From Chloranthus sessilifolius (Eukaryota; Streptophyta; Magnoliopsida; Chloranthales; Chloranthaceae): 64,000 nucleotides of DNA. The position numbers and the translations under genes were made by a program. The stretch is taken from positions 143,795,317-143,859,316 of the forward strand of contig CM037584.1 of NCBI GenBank assembly GCA_021018995.1, written 5' to 3'. Below are positions 31,555-41,939 of this stretch, piece by piece; within the stretch, counting starts at the first letter, position 1; each line of letters opens with the position of its first letter. Under the pieces are notes generated by a model. It ran no database searches. It was not told where the DNA came from and worked only from the letters and a program-made list of their open reading frames with translations.

Positions 31555-33070
31555 TGATCGAAAAAATCGAAAAAGCTGTAGTGTCTATTGGATCTAGAAT
31601 CGGTGACCCTAAATTTTACAAGTCGAAATCGATGTGTGCCCTATTTTTAGGTATGATTCTTAATCTTTTATTATATTTAATTTTTCATTAATTATATCTA
31701 TCTTAATTTGTTATGTTTCTCCTTATCTACAATCTAATTTTTAATTTGCCGAAGAGGATAACCATATTTTAATGGCATTTTGAGGCAGGCTGGTCTGAGG
31801 ATTGGATCTAGGGATTTTTATTGTTTGTGATGTACTTGATTTATTTGCATTTGCTCATTTTTCTTCTTTTTTTTTTTCGTTTTCTTCATTTTTTATTTCA
31901 TATTTGCCTTGTTTTGGGATTTGATTTGAGTTTTATCTCCTTACAAAGGTTTCCGGAGATCTATTTTTTAGTTTTTTGTTTTACCTGTTTCTCAATTGTT
32001 TTATTTTCGTTCTTTAAATGTGGTTTTAAGTTCTGATTTATGAGGAATCCTGTTGTTTTCCATTATCATTTAAATGTGGTTTTAAGTTCTGATTTATGAG
32101 GATTTCCTCTTCACTAAAGGTTAGATTGCATCTGATTTTGGTTCAGATTTGAGCTCCGATTTTGGTTTAGATTCGATCGCATCTGAGCTGGGATTTGATC
32201 CATGATTCGATCATCAGCTAGGTTAGGGTTTGAGCTCCGATTTCAAAGAAGAAGCCTAACAATTAGGATTTGAGCTCAATTTTGAACTCCTCACTCCAGA
32301 TTTGAGCTCTGATTTGAGCTCGATTGGTTCAGATCTCTGATTTGACCTGGATTTCCATTCTACCTCTTCTTGCCAGGTTCAAATCTCTCATTTTAACTCA
32401 ATTCAATAATTTTATTTTAATTTTTATGCTAATTTTTTATGTTAATCGCTCAACTGAGAAAATGCGATGGCTGGGGGATCGGACTCCCCAATTTTCATAT
32501 AATTTTGATGTTTTATTGCTTGTTTTATGGATTAGAAGAGAAAATGCCATCACTCAATTCTTAAAATGTTTACAAGTATTTTCCTTGCCAGACTCATCAA
32601 AAGGTTCTGGTTTTATTTTGTCAATTTTTTAATTATTAATTTGATTTCTTATGAATGCATCCTTTGTTGGTTTGTTGTGGAAATTTATTTTTGATTTTTT
32701 TATTTAAAATATTAACTATTTGGATATATTGAGCTTTTATATTTCTTATTGAGATGATTTATCCAATAAAATTATTTAACAAAAATAAATTAGTATATAG
32801 AATTAGATCAAGTTCAACTTCGATGGTTGTAGCAGAGATAATCCTAGACTGGCTGCGATTATCGAAGTTTACGATAAGAATAGAGGAGAAATGTTATTAT
32901 TTGATGGTTCAATTTCGTGCAAAATCTGAGATTTTTTTCTACACATCATATAAATGTTTCTATGTTTTTTTTTTTCCAGACTTTCTCAGAGTTAATCGAA
33001 AAAGTTGCAGTGGCTATTGTATCTAGAATCGGTGACCCTAATTTTTGCAAGTCAAAATTGATGTGTGGCA
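31555..33070 (+). repeat. Direct repeat of about 85 bp, 1.4 kb apart
   Basis: About 31555-31640 and 32985-33070 share ATCTAGAATCGGTGACCCTAA and flanks. The intervening 1.3 kb is AT-rich, with GATTTGAGCTC repeats (about 32140-32330) and no recognised gene. Confidence 0.65.
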
Positions 33071-33099
33071 TGTGGAATCTCTAATCTACAGCAAGTTTA

Positions 33100-33317
33100 A
33101 AATCGATGACAGCCCTACCTTCGATACATGGAGGGCTACCTTCGATACGGGTTAAAACTGACCGACCTACCTTCGATACATGGAGGTAATAGTATGCACT
33201 TTTAACCCGTCCTGTTGAAAACCCTACCTTCGATACATAGATGGCCACTGTGTCAATAATACTCTTTGACTAGGTGCACCTTTGAGATATCTCAAAGTGC
33301 ATACTATTGCCTCCATG
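33100..33317. repeat. CTACCTTCGATAC repeats and a long inverted repeat
   Basis: CCTACCTTCGATACATGGAG-like words occur four times between about 33115 and 33240. A 24-bp arm at 33179-33202 pairs with 33294-33317 with one mismatch. TTTGAGATATCTCAAA at 33281-33296 is a perfect 16-bp palindrome. Confidence 0.8.
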
Positions 33318-33793
33318 TGAGGGGCACAGGGAGCCTGCATAAACTGACAGACGATAGTGACAATCTACGGGATGTCTACCTTTGTAATTTTAGGTAAATC
33401 AGTGTCCCTACCAGTCTTTGATTTTTATCTTGATCTTCTTGTGACCCTTCTTGGTTAACAACTAATTTGAGTTTGTCATCCATAGGTGTATCTGCTAGTT
33501 TTGCTCCTAACACTGATCTTGTTTGTAACAACTAATCAGATTCATGATGTTTCAAATTGAAGTTGACTAGGTTTTCTTCTTAAGCTCTTCATGAAATCAT
33601 CTAGGTCTATTAGGGGTATTTTAATGATGTCACAGATGTGGTAAAATATACAAAATACCATTGGTTGGCTTGTTTGATTTTGCAGAAAGGTTTGGGAGCC
33701 CTTGGCATTTACTACCAACATTATGATTCTGCTATTTATAAAAGGAAAATCACAATTTATATTTATTTAAAATTTGATACTTGTTATCCACAG

Positions 33794-33945
33794 GGAGTGA
33801 CAACATCAGCAATGATGTTTTGGTTGGTGTCATGATCTGTCGCACGGAAAGGCCCAGCCTACCCCTTGATGTTCAATCCACTTGCTTCGATTTTCGTGAT
33901 ACTTATCGAATCTCTCTTTATGGATGGAGAATTGTCCGTAGGGAG
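33794..33945 (+). pseudogene. EamA/WAT1-like transporter, penultimate exon
   Basis: Between TCCACAG and GTTCGT donor, one frame reads GVTTSAMMFWLVS, a stop, then SVARKGPAYPLMFNPLASIF and an ESLFMDGELSVG end. This matches the second EamA repeat of plant WAT1-related (nodulin MtN21-like) drug/metabolite transporters, where 'W-x-V-x-x-x-G-P-x-x-x-x-x-F-x-P-L' precedes a membrane helix and the 'GE.L.LG' turn. The stop replaces the usual tryptophan before the basic loop (TGA for TGG). Splicing to 34777 restores the motif GELSVG-SLLGTFMIIVGLY in frame, which supports both exon boundaries. Upstream exons were not recognised. Confidence 0.8.
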
Positions 33946-34776
33946 GTTCGTATTTTCTTCCTTTTGGAAAGGGTTGTAAAGACATTGTAGTCTTCATAAA
34001 GAATAAATTCATGTTGTCCAACCTTGAAAATGGTATCTACGTCCAAAATTTGAAGCATTGAACTGTTAAATATTGAGCATAAAAGGTGGTGTACAATTCA
34101 TATTTTTCATACGAACATGTGATACTTATGATTAAAAGTTCTGGCTGGTCACAAACAGAGGACTTCCATTCCAAAATTCGAGGAATTGTCCTCATTTACC
34201 ATGATGCATTAAATTGTGTATAACTATCACACATTAATTATAATGAGAGGTTAATGGACAAATTCTGCTGGCAGATCCAAAGACTAATCTTCATTTCTCT
34301 GACCCATTAGAATTTTTTCTTATAAGCATCACATATATGAGATGTTAAACACAAATTTGGTAGCAACTTACATGTAACACCCTATTAATATGTAGATATA
34401 TATGAAAAGCCATTTTACTGACCATGTTGGGAGCAGGTGGTAGCACCATAAAACTTATCTAAATTTGATGGGCCACTAGTAGTACCCTAAGTCCATTGAG
34501 GTCACATCTTTTGAGTGACATTGTTACAATGGATGCAGAAAGTTCGTTCATTTCCTTCATAGTGGCTCCAACTATTTTTGGTGAACATCTTAGCATCTTC
34601 AACTCTTGGAATGCATATAACAAATATAGGATGTCATGTGGAAGAAAAATATATCGCGGTGGCACTATTAGATAAAATATTACATGATACATTGTTAGAC
34701 TTCTACCAAGTATATGTTATCAAAATACATACATATAATTCTCATTCTCTAACCCTGATTTTGAATGTGAATGCAG

Positions 34777-34897
34777 TTTACTGGGCACGTTTATGATAAT
34801 AGTAGGGTTGTATGCCTTTCTATGGGGCAAAGGAAGGGAGCCTTCTCCAACTGTTTCTGTTGCTGTCAACAATTCCACTATTGCTATAGAAACCTGA
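34777..34897 (+). pseudogene. EamA/WAT1-like transporter, last exon
   Basis: After GAATGCAG the frame reads LLGTFMIIVGLYAFLWGKGR and continues about 19 residues to TGA at 34895. The pattern 'G..LIIxGLY..LWGK.kE' ends nearly all WAT1-related transporters: the tenth transmembrane helix followed by a short cytoplasmic tail. It joins the exon ending at 33945 across an 831-bp intron with correct phase. Together the two exons give about the last 90 residues of a roughly 380-residue family. Confidence 0.82.
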
Positions 34898-35086
34898 GGT
34901 AGGAGACTAGGCAAGTAATTGGTTCATTGCCAGTCTTTAAAAGACTACATGGGGTTTAGGTTCATTATATTTAAGTTGAGATTTGTAATATTCATATAAG
35001 CGTTGTTGGGTCATCTATATTTTACATGTTGCATTGTGGTTACAATCTCTGATTTCTAGGCAGCATGTCATCATGTAGATGGGACT
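34898..35086. other. Non-coding flank of the EamA fragment
   Basis: Possible 3' UTR of the EamA relic; nothing distinct. Confidence 0.3.
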
Positions 35087-35430
35087 TAGGGCTGCAGATT
35101 GGCTGAGTTTACCTGATGGATTGAGTAACCCAACCCGCCTTGTCGGGTTGGGTCCAAAATGCTTGTCAGCCTGTTTATTAAACAGATGGGGTTCGGGTCA
35201 AATTTTTTTGACCCGAACCCAACCTGACTGGATCTGATGTGACCCAATTCCTTACCTGGTATTTTGAACTAAGCTGGCTAAATGCGACCCGCCTGACCCG
35301 GCCTGAGTTTTTGCTATTTGGGCCGATTTAGGTGTGAGTTAAGGGTTTAAGAAAATGGTTGGGTCAGATTTTGGCTGAGGTTAACCTGGTTGACCCTAAC
35401 CTAACCTGATTTGACCCATTTGCAACCCTA
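35087..35430. mobile_element. hAT-type MITE with 8-bp target duplication
   Basis: TAGGGCTGCA at the left end and TGCAACCCTA at the right end form terminal inverted repeats with one mismatch. The flanks ATGGGACT (35079-35086) and ATGGGATT (35431-35438) are an 8-bp target duplication with one mismatch, the hAT signature. The interior is rich in GGGTT/GACCC words and has no coding capacity. Confidence 0.9.
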
Positions 35431-36546
35431 ATGGGATTCAACCCAAAAGTCATACTGATTGGAGTATCCAACCATCCAACCAAAGCACATTTCATTCATT
35501 AAATTTTGAACCACGATCCATTTACACTTTTAACTGTCCATGTCCTAAAAGCTCTTGATCAAACAGTCATTTTTTGGGTGTCTCCCATCTACATGATGCC
35601 AATTAAGTGGACATCAGATTGGTAACCATGTGTAGACACCAATGTTTGAAAGGGAGTCTTCAATTTATCAAACCTAAAACATCCCATCATGATCACACTA
35701 CTCAATCCTTCTTCAAAAGGGCCAACTTATATTAGAAAATGACCATATATCACATGTAACATATATGTGTGTAATACAAGGTGCATCTAATGCAGATTTT
35801 GTAGGCAAAATTGTGGATGTTGACTCTGTTTGACTTTTCAATCCATGTTTGACTGCAAACTTTTCTAATATATCCCAATTATAATACCAATTTTTTTTTT
35901 ATCTTTTTCCTCCTAAGATAGACCTAGTAAAAACTGTCATTTTGATAAGAGGATCGAATGCTCAACACCTTCCCTTTCTATCACCAAAGTCATTTCCTAT
36001 ATCTTAAGTACGGTCTGGTTTTGTTGGAGTTATTTTATATCTTTATAGGTTTCTTGGCTTCCTTTTTAAGTTATTTGGAAAAAATCTTAGAAGTTGGTAT
36101 GCACAGCAACCCACCTTAACTTGATTCATGAGTTTAGGGTGACCAATGGTCTTGAGTCCATCTTTATATCCTAGTCTTGCTCTAGAATCTACAGATGAAG
36201 CAAACACTTTGACGTGCTTTTTCTTCGATTTCAATAAAGTATTGTATCCATTGAAATCTATCTATGCTCTCAATAATGAGATGATCTTATACACCTCTCT
36301 ATATCCTAACATGCTATCTGTTTTAGATTTAGGTTTGAACTTTGTGGTCTTGATGAATTTTTTTATCATTCACTATTTGTCTCATCTACTGAATTGAGAA
36401 AATGAGCAGAGAAACCCTGCGGTTGTTGGTCTTAAAATTTATCTTTGTGTCTTAGTTGTCTTCTTTCCATGATTTTTGGATAGTGAATAATATAATATAG
36501 CTCTGTTTATTAAAACATGCCAGTATGAGATTCATGACTAGTACTT
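35431..36546. other. Unassigned AT-rich sequence
   Basis: No gene recognised. Short frames on both strands near 36043-36397 are not assignable. Family C sequence begins at 36547. Confidence 0.3.
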
Positions 36547-37629
36547 GTATCAACGTTCATTTCAAGCAGTACGTAATCGCCAAGCGAAACAAATTCGTCG
36601 TCCTCCCCAAGTCCAACAAGAAATACCCCAAAAAATCCCCGTCCCTCCTCAACCACAACCCCAACCTCAACCCGATTCGGTCCCTCCGGCTCAAGGGACC
36701 TACAATGAGCAAACCCTGCCGACCTTGTTCAGCTCATGCTTGAAAACCATGAGCAAACCCTCCTGCAATTCGATAACTTATATCGAAACCATTACATGCT
36801 CCATCAACGTATCGATTATATTGAAGAAGTGACTAATATCATGATGGAGCATACTTTCCAAACTGCTGCAAACCCTTACATTGGGCGGGTGCGCAACTAC
36901 GTCTCCCAATACACTCGAAACGTAGCATTATTGGTCCCGGAGTTCCAGCAAGATTTCCAACAACAAGAAGCTGGTACTTCCTCAGCGGCCCAACATCAGC
37001 CAAGCGATCAGCCTGGTAAAAATAATCTCACAAACTTTTGCATTTAATTAAGTTTATCTCTACCACATGTTGTGCTTAATACATGAAAAATTTATAACCT
37101 CATGTTTTGCTTAATAAGTAAGTGTTATTGTTACTAACAAATTTAAGTGCAATTGTCTTTAGTTTCATTTACATTTAGTCTTGATTAATGAGTATTGATG
37201 ACTGTGTATCGAGTAGTTCTAGTAAGTATATATATATAAATTTTGAGTACAATTCTAGTTGGATTATATAAATTCTAGGTGCGATTCTATTGAATTTGTT
37301 TCCATTTTGGGTTATTATCAGGTGCCACATGTAAGAATAAAACTGATGCCACAGGGATTAGAAATAAAATCATGTTCATTAATACACATGAAATCAGGTG
37401 CCACATGAATGTGGTTAATTCCAATAGTTCAGTTTTATCTCACAGATGTAACTTTGATTTTGGTTTTGTCTATTTAATGATTCCTCTTTTCTTGTGATAA
37501 ATTTGGTGAGTAAAACACCACATATGGTATGAATACTGCGGCTTTACTATTCACTATTGTGACATTCATTTGTTAATCAGATAGTCCTGATTGATTTTCG
37601 AGGATGAAAATTCCTAAAATAGGGGAGAA
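36547..37629 (+). mobile_element. Family C: 3' part of an upstream internal region
   Basis: From TGTATCAACGTTC on, it is collinear with 47225-48295: the C-terminal part of the accessory ORF, then the 3' untranslated region, the ATTTTCGAGGATGAAAAT motif (37594-37611) and a polypurine tract (37616-37629) abutting the LTR. It is therefore the tail of a second internal region sharing the LTR at 37630. A small change at about 36704-36720 adds a GAGCAAACCCTG word that also occurs about 45 bp downstream. Confidence 0.88.
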
Positions 37630-40279
37630 TGTAATGATCCCCACCTGAACCCTAAGGACCTTACTAAGTTAGACCTTCAATCTGAGAAATTTGACTTTAA
37701 CTAGACATAGCCATATTAAATTAAAATATTAATCCACTTTAGCAATAATAAGTTTTATATATACCAGCAGTGGTATATACTTGTTCTTGCTTTATCGACC
37801 TATGCAAGTCCGAAACCCTATGAGGACTACATAGTATCTCAGCCCAAAATATCACCTCAACTAATATAAAACAAATATAAAGAAAACTTACTTGTTTTGG
37901 TTGTTTATGCCTATACACTTACAAAGCCATGTTGGCTTAATATACTGCCGTAGCTCCTAGAGGCTTATAAGCAGGATTAGCACGACTCCAATGAGTCATG
38001 TTATCTTTGCATGCACGCAAAGTGTAGGAAATCGTTATAAGAATGATAAAACAAACCATCATCTTTCTCCTTTGCCTAACCTTGAAAGAAAACCTGCACA
38101 TATGGTCTATGAATCCAAAGACACTATGGTCACCGATTGATTCTAGCCCAGCTTTGATAAATTTTGTTACAAGCGAAGACCAGAGTACCTTCATGATCCC
38201 ACAATTTCAAGATCTATATCTTGCATCTTTTCATCTATTAGTTTAAGCACAAAACACGTTGTCATTCTCAAACTCGGCGATGCTACAAAGTCACCAACAG
38301 GTATGCTATCAATTTCATTTAGAATAACGGGTCATCATAGAGATGACGTTGAACTTAAATTTTAAATTCAACATGTACTCTTAAAGCCGAGTGCAGATTG
38401 CTGCACTTCAAAGCTACATAGTAACTCTGCTGAAATTATAGAGTACAGGAAATTGCAGATTTGGAGTTTTAAATATATTTAAAATCTGCTGAATTTATAC
38501 ATGGATGTATATATATATAGATATACAAATAAACTATATTAATATGAAACAAAAAGGAAGAAACCACAGATCAACAACAAGAAGAAGACCAGCAGAACCC
38601 CGGCAAGCCAAACATATACAGGCTTGCCGCGACAACACTATAGGGCTGCCGCTGCAAAGCGTGAAGAGGGCTTGCCGCAAGCCCCGAGTGTTGCTGCTGC
38701 AAGCCACGTTGCTGCGCAACCTCCAAATGGGTTTTTTCAGTTTGGACTACCTCTTGTGCATTCGGACCTTGGGTCCTCTTGGGTTCAGGTAAGCACTTGA
38801 TTTGGGTCTTGATGCACTATATAAACTATTGGCTTAACTATAAAATATTAATAAAATAAATCTATTGTACTAGCTTGGTGCCACATGGAGCACTTAAACT
38901 ATTGTGAAGAAATAAACGTTGCATGAGGTCTCCGGATGCCTGAGCATACATCAACGATGATAGTACTCGTAAAATTTGACGCACACAGGTAGGGAATTTA
39001 CGTTGATATTTTATAATTGTAGAGCCTTTTCATTGAGTTGTTCATAGAAGCATGGATGAGTATATATGTACGCAATGATCAGTATAATAGAAGAAAAATC
39101 TGCTTTGTTACATGAACTGATGCATCTGATTTAGTATGCCATAAATAGGTGTGATTAGCCGTTAAGCTAATGAGAAACAACACATGAATGTGAGTATCAA
39201 CAATATCTAGTACATATTGCCAAAATCAGAAAGAAATTTTCTTACTAGTTTATGTGCATGAATCAGTTTTGAAAGTTAATAAGATTATTACAGTTATAAC
39301 AGTTTAGTATACATTGTATCATAAAACCATCGAAGAAATTGCATATCCCTGATAATTCTATGTGATTCAATACTCAGAATTTTGTCCAGCTCAATGTTCT
39401 TGATACGTTCTTGATACGTTATTATTCTTGTTTAAATCAAGTGATCCCGCTAACTCGGGAGCTTGAAATATTCTAGTCCAAGTGATCCCGCTAACTCGGG
39501 AGCTTGACAAGTGATCCCACTAACTCAGGAGCTTGACCTTGTTGATTCTCTGTTGCCAAAGATGTATTTTCATTCATACATGTTACATCATGCATAAATA
39601 TAGCATTTCAGCATGTTATTCATGTTTCTATTTTATTTATACATCTCTATGAAAAAGTGATACACTGTCAATATAAAATAACAATGTGATATTCTCTACT
39701 GAGCTTTGGATGATAGCTCATTCCTCGACTTAATTGTCTTAGCTGCAGAGCCTGACCCTGAGCACGCGGCTGACCCTACATACCTGCCTGAGGAGGAGGA
39801 GGAGGAGGAGGGAGACGACGACGAGGAAGACGACTTCCCAGAGGAGTCCTTCCCATAGTTAGGTTTGTAGCTTAGGATTCAAGGGATAAAATGGGGCATT
39901 GGGATAGAGAGATAGAGAGAGAGAGAGAAAATAAAAAGGATAATTTCTGGTCTGTATAATGATATATGTTGGTTTCAGATTTCTGTGGGATGTTGTTTGG
40001 ATGTATAGGTTTCTTTTCATTGTTTAGATGACGGGTGGCCGTCATCGGTGAAAAGCTATACATCAAACCTTTTGCTTTATGTTTATCGCATATTTTAGTT
40101 TATATTTGATCAGTTATTTGCCATATGATTTATTTGTCAGAGTTTAAAATACATTGCTTCCGCATTCTATACGACACTTTGATGAAAAATAAGGAATCCC
40201 TTGATGAAAGGATCATATCAGGTGATCCGATGGCACGACCTTTCCTAGTTGAGAAATTGGGAAACGTCGGGCTATCACA
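37630..40279 (+). repeat. Family C 5' LTR (2650 bp)
   Basis: TGTAATGATCC...CTATCACA. It holds a decayed GCCGCGGC palindrome cluster (about 38600-38710), three copies of a 29-bp repeat (39438-39537), TGAGCT...AGCTCA (39700-39720) and an acidic 51-codon open frame (39703-39858). Confidence 0.92.
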
Positions 40280-40281
40280 GG

Positions 40282-40293
40282 TGGTATCAAAGC
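40282..40293 (+). promoter_or_regulatory. Primer-binding site, family C
   Basis: TGGTATCAAAGC, an initiator tRNA-Met complement with one mismatch, the same variant as family B, two bases after the LTR. Confidence 0.88.
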
Positions 40294-40421
40294 CCTGGCG
40301 TTAAGTCATTGGAGACTGAACTCTGACATATATAAATATGATAAAATATCTACTAATAGAATAGAGATAGGAGTTAGATTGAGTTGTAGGTCTGATTAAG
40401 TTTTTATCTGAATAGGTTACG

Positions 40422-41763
40422 ATGCCTCCGCGTCATGGAAGAGGCAGAGGTAGACCACCGTTGCCTCATCGTACTAGACCAAATACTATTCTGGTAGACG
40501 GATACGAGCATGACATTGCTTCGGGAGGTGGTGAAAATATCCATCTGGCTGAAAGTCGAACGACAATGGAGAATGTTGCAGAGCATACTCCACCAGAGCA
40601 AACACTGTCAGTTATAAATACTCCACCGATGGGAAGTGTTCGTGGTGCTGAATAAAATACGGGACACCATCCGCAATTAATGGAGACCATGATCAACACT
40701 ATGGCCATGCTTGCTGTTCGACGTCCCGAGGGTTTTACGGACTTTATTCGACTACGACCACCAAGTTTCTACGGTCAGCCTGACCCAATGGAGGTTCAGA
40801 AGTGGTTAACACAGATCGAGAAAGTGCTGCAAAGAGTCACTTGCACCGAAGAAGAAAAAGTGAGTTGGACAGCGTACAAACTGGAGAGTGAGGCAGAGCC
40901 ATGGTGGCAGTCTGTCGAAGGAACGAGAATGCAAGGAGTACCATGGACATGGGCAGAATTCACTGAGGCCTTTAATGAAAAATATTTCCCAGCGCCTAAG
41001 CGGTATAAGCTCGAGGTATAATTTGCAACCTTGGTACAAGGCCAGATGACGGTGAGGGAATATGAATAAGAATTCACGCACCTTTCTCGCTTTGCACCGT
41101 TGTTAGCAGCCACCGAGCTGATGAAAACCCAAAAGTTTGAGAGAGGTTTGAAACCGTTGATCAAAGAGCGCATTTCGTTGTTTCAGGCAACGACTTATGC
41201 CCATGTAATGAAATTAGCCTTGATAGTGGAAATTGATGTGGACACCATATTCAAAAGGAGAGATGAAAAGTAGAAGGCCAGAAAAGCTCCACCACAGTCC
41301 TATAGTGCGGGTCAAATTAATAAGCGACCACGATTCCAAGGACAGACCACTTTTCAACCAGCTACAGGAGCGTCTGCATGACCTTGTAATCCATCGATGT
41401 TCTTCGCACCACCAAGGATTCCACGTGTTCAGAATCCATCTTTTTCAGCGGCCCGAAGTATATCTGGGTTTTCTCAAGCACGACCGACAGGTTCTCGCAC
41501 GGGATCTTATACGGCTTCATTAGTTGCCTCCAAAGATATTTGTGGGAAATGTGGGAAGGCACAGAAAACCGATGAGTGTCATAAAGCTTCTGGTGCATGT
41601 TTTCGATGTGGCAAGATAGGACATCGGATCAGAGAATGCCCAGAAACGGTCGGAATAGCGATAAAGGCCGGACCAGTGTTACGATCAACACGGCCTACGG
41701 TACAAGGCCGAGCTTATGCTGTCATTGCAACAGATGCAAGGACTAGCCATGACATCATTCAAG
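40422..41763 (+). pseudogene. Family C gag pseudogene
   Basis: ATG at 40422 starts MPPRHGRGRGRPPLPHRTRP, the usual basic chromovirus N-terminus. The gag core runs from GFTDFIRLRPPSFYGQPDPM (about 40732) through WWQSVEG and FNEKYFP to FERGLKPLIKERISLF (about 41190). A zinc knuckle CFRCGKIGHRIREC (about 41599-41640) and the tail ASHDIIQ-like SHDIIQ follow, ending at a splice donor. A single frame spans the gene, with only four stops (about 40653, 41019, 41067, 41272), most of them one transition from a sense codon, so the loss is recent compared with family A. Confidence 0.92.
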
Positions 41764-41939
41764 GTATGGATGTTCATTAATTTTACATTAAAGTTTACAA
41801 TTAATTATCATTTTAGATAGAGAAGGTGCATATAGTTAACTATGAACATTACATCCTAAATTCCTGGATTGACATGTTTATTATTTTAAATATTTGAGAT
41901 AAATAGGTAATATAACTAACATTAGTCTATATGCTTTAG
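41764..41939 (+). other. Putative spliceosomal intron between gag and protease, family C (176 bp)
   Basis: Donor CATTCAAG|GTATGG, acceptor ATGCTTTAG|GTATC, and a TAACTAAC branch-point-like word near 41915. Removal joins DIIQ to GILQLYP in the protease frame. TTTTAGATAGAGAAGGTGCA (about 41811-41830) is shared with the intron of C'. Confidence 0.75.

Noticed and set aside
36043-36397. Opposed frames suggesting a Copia-type fragment
   Set aside because: No diagnostic motif (no GAG, integrase or RT signature) could be matched.
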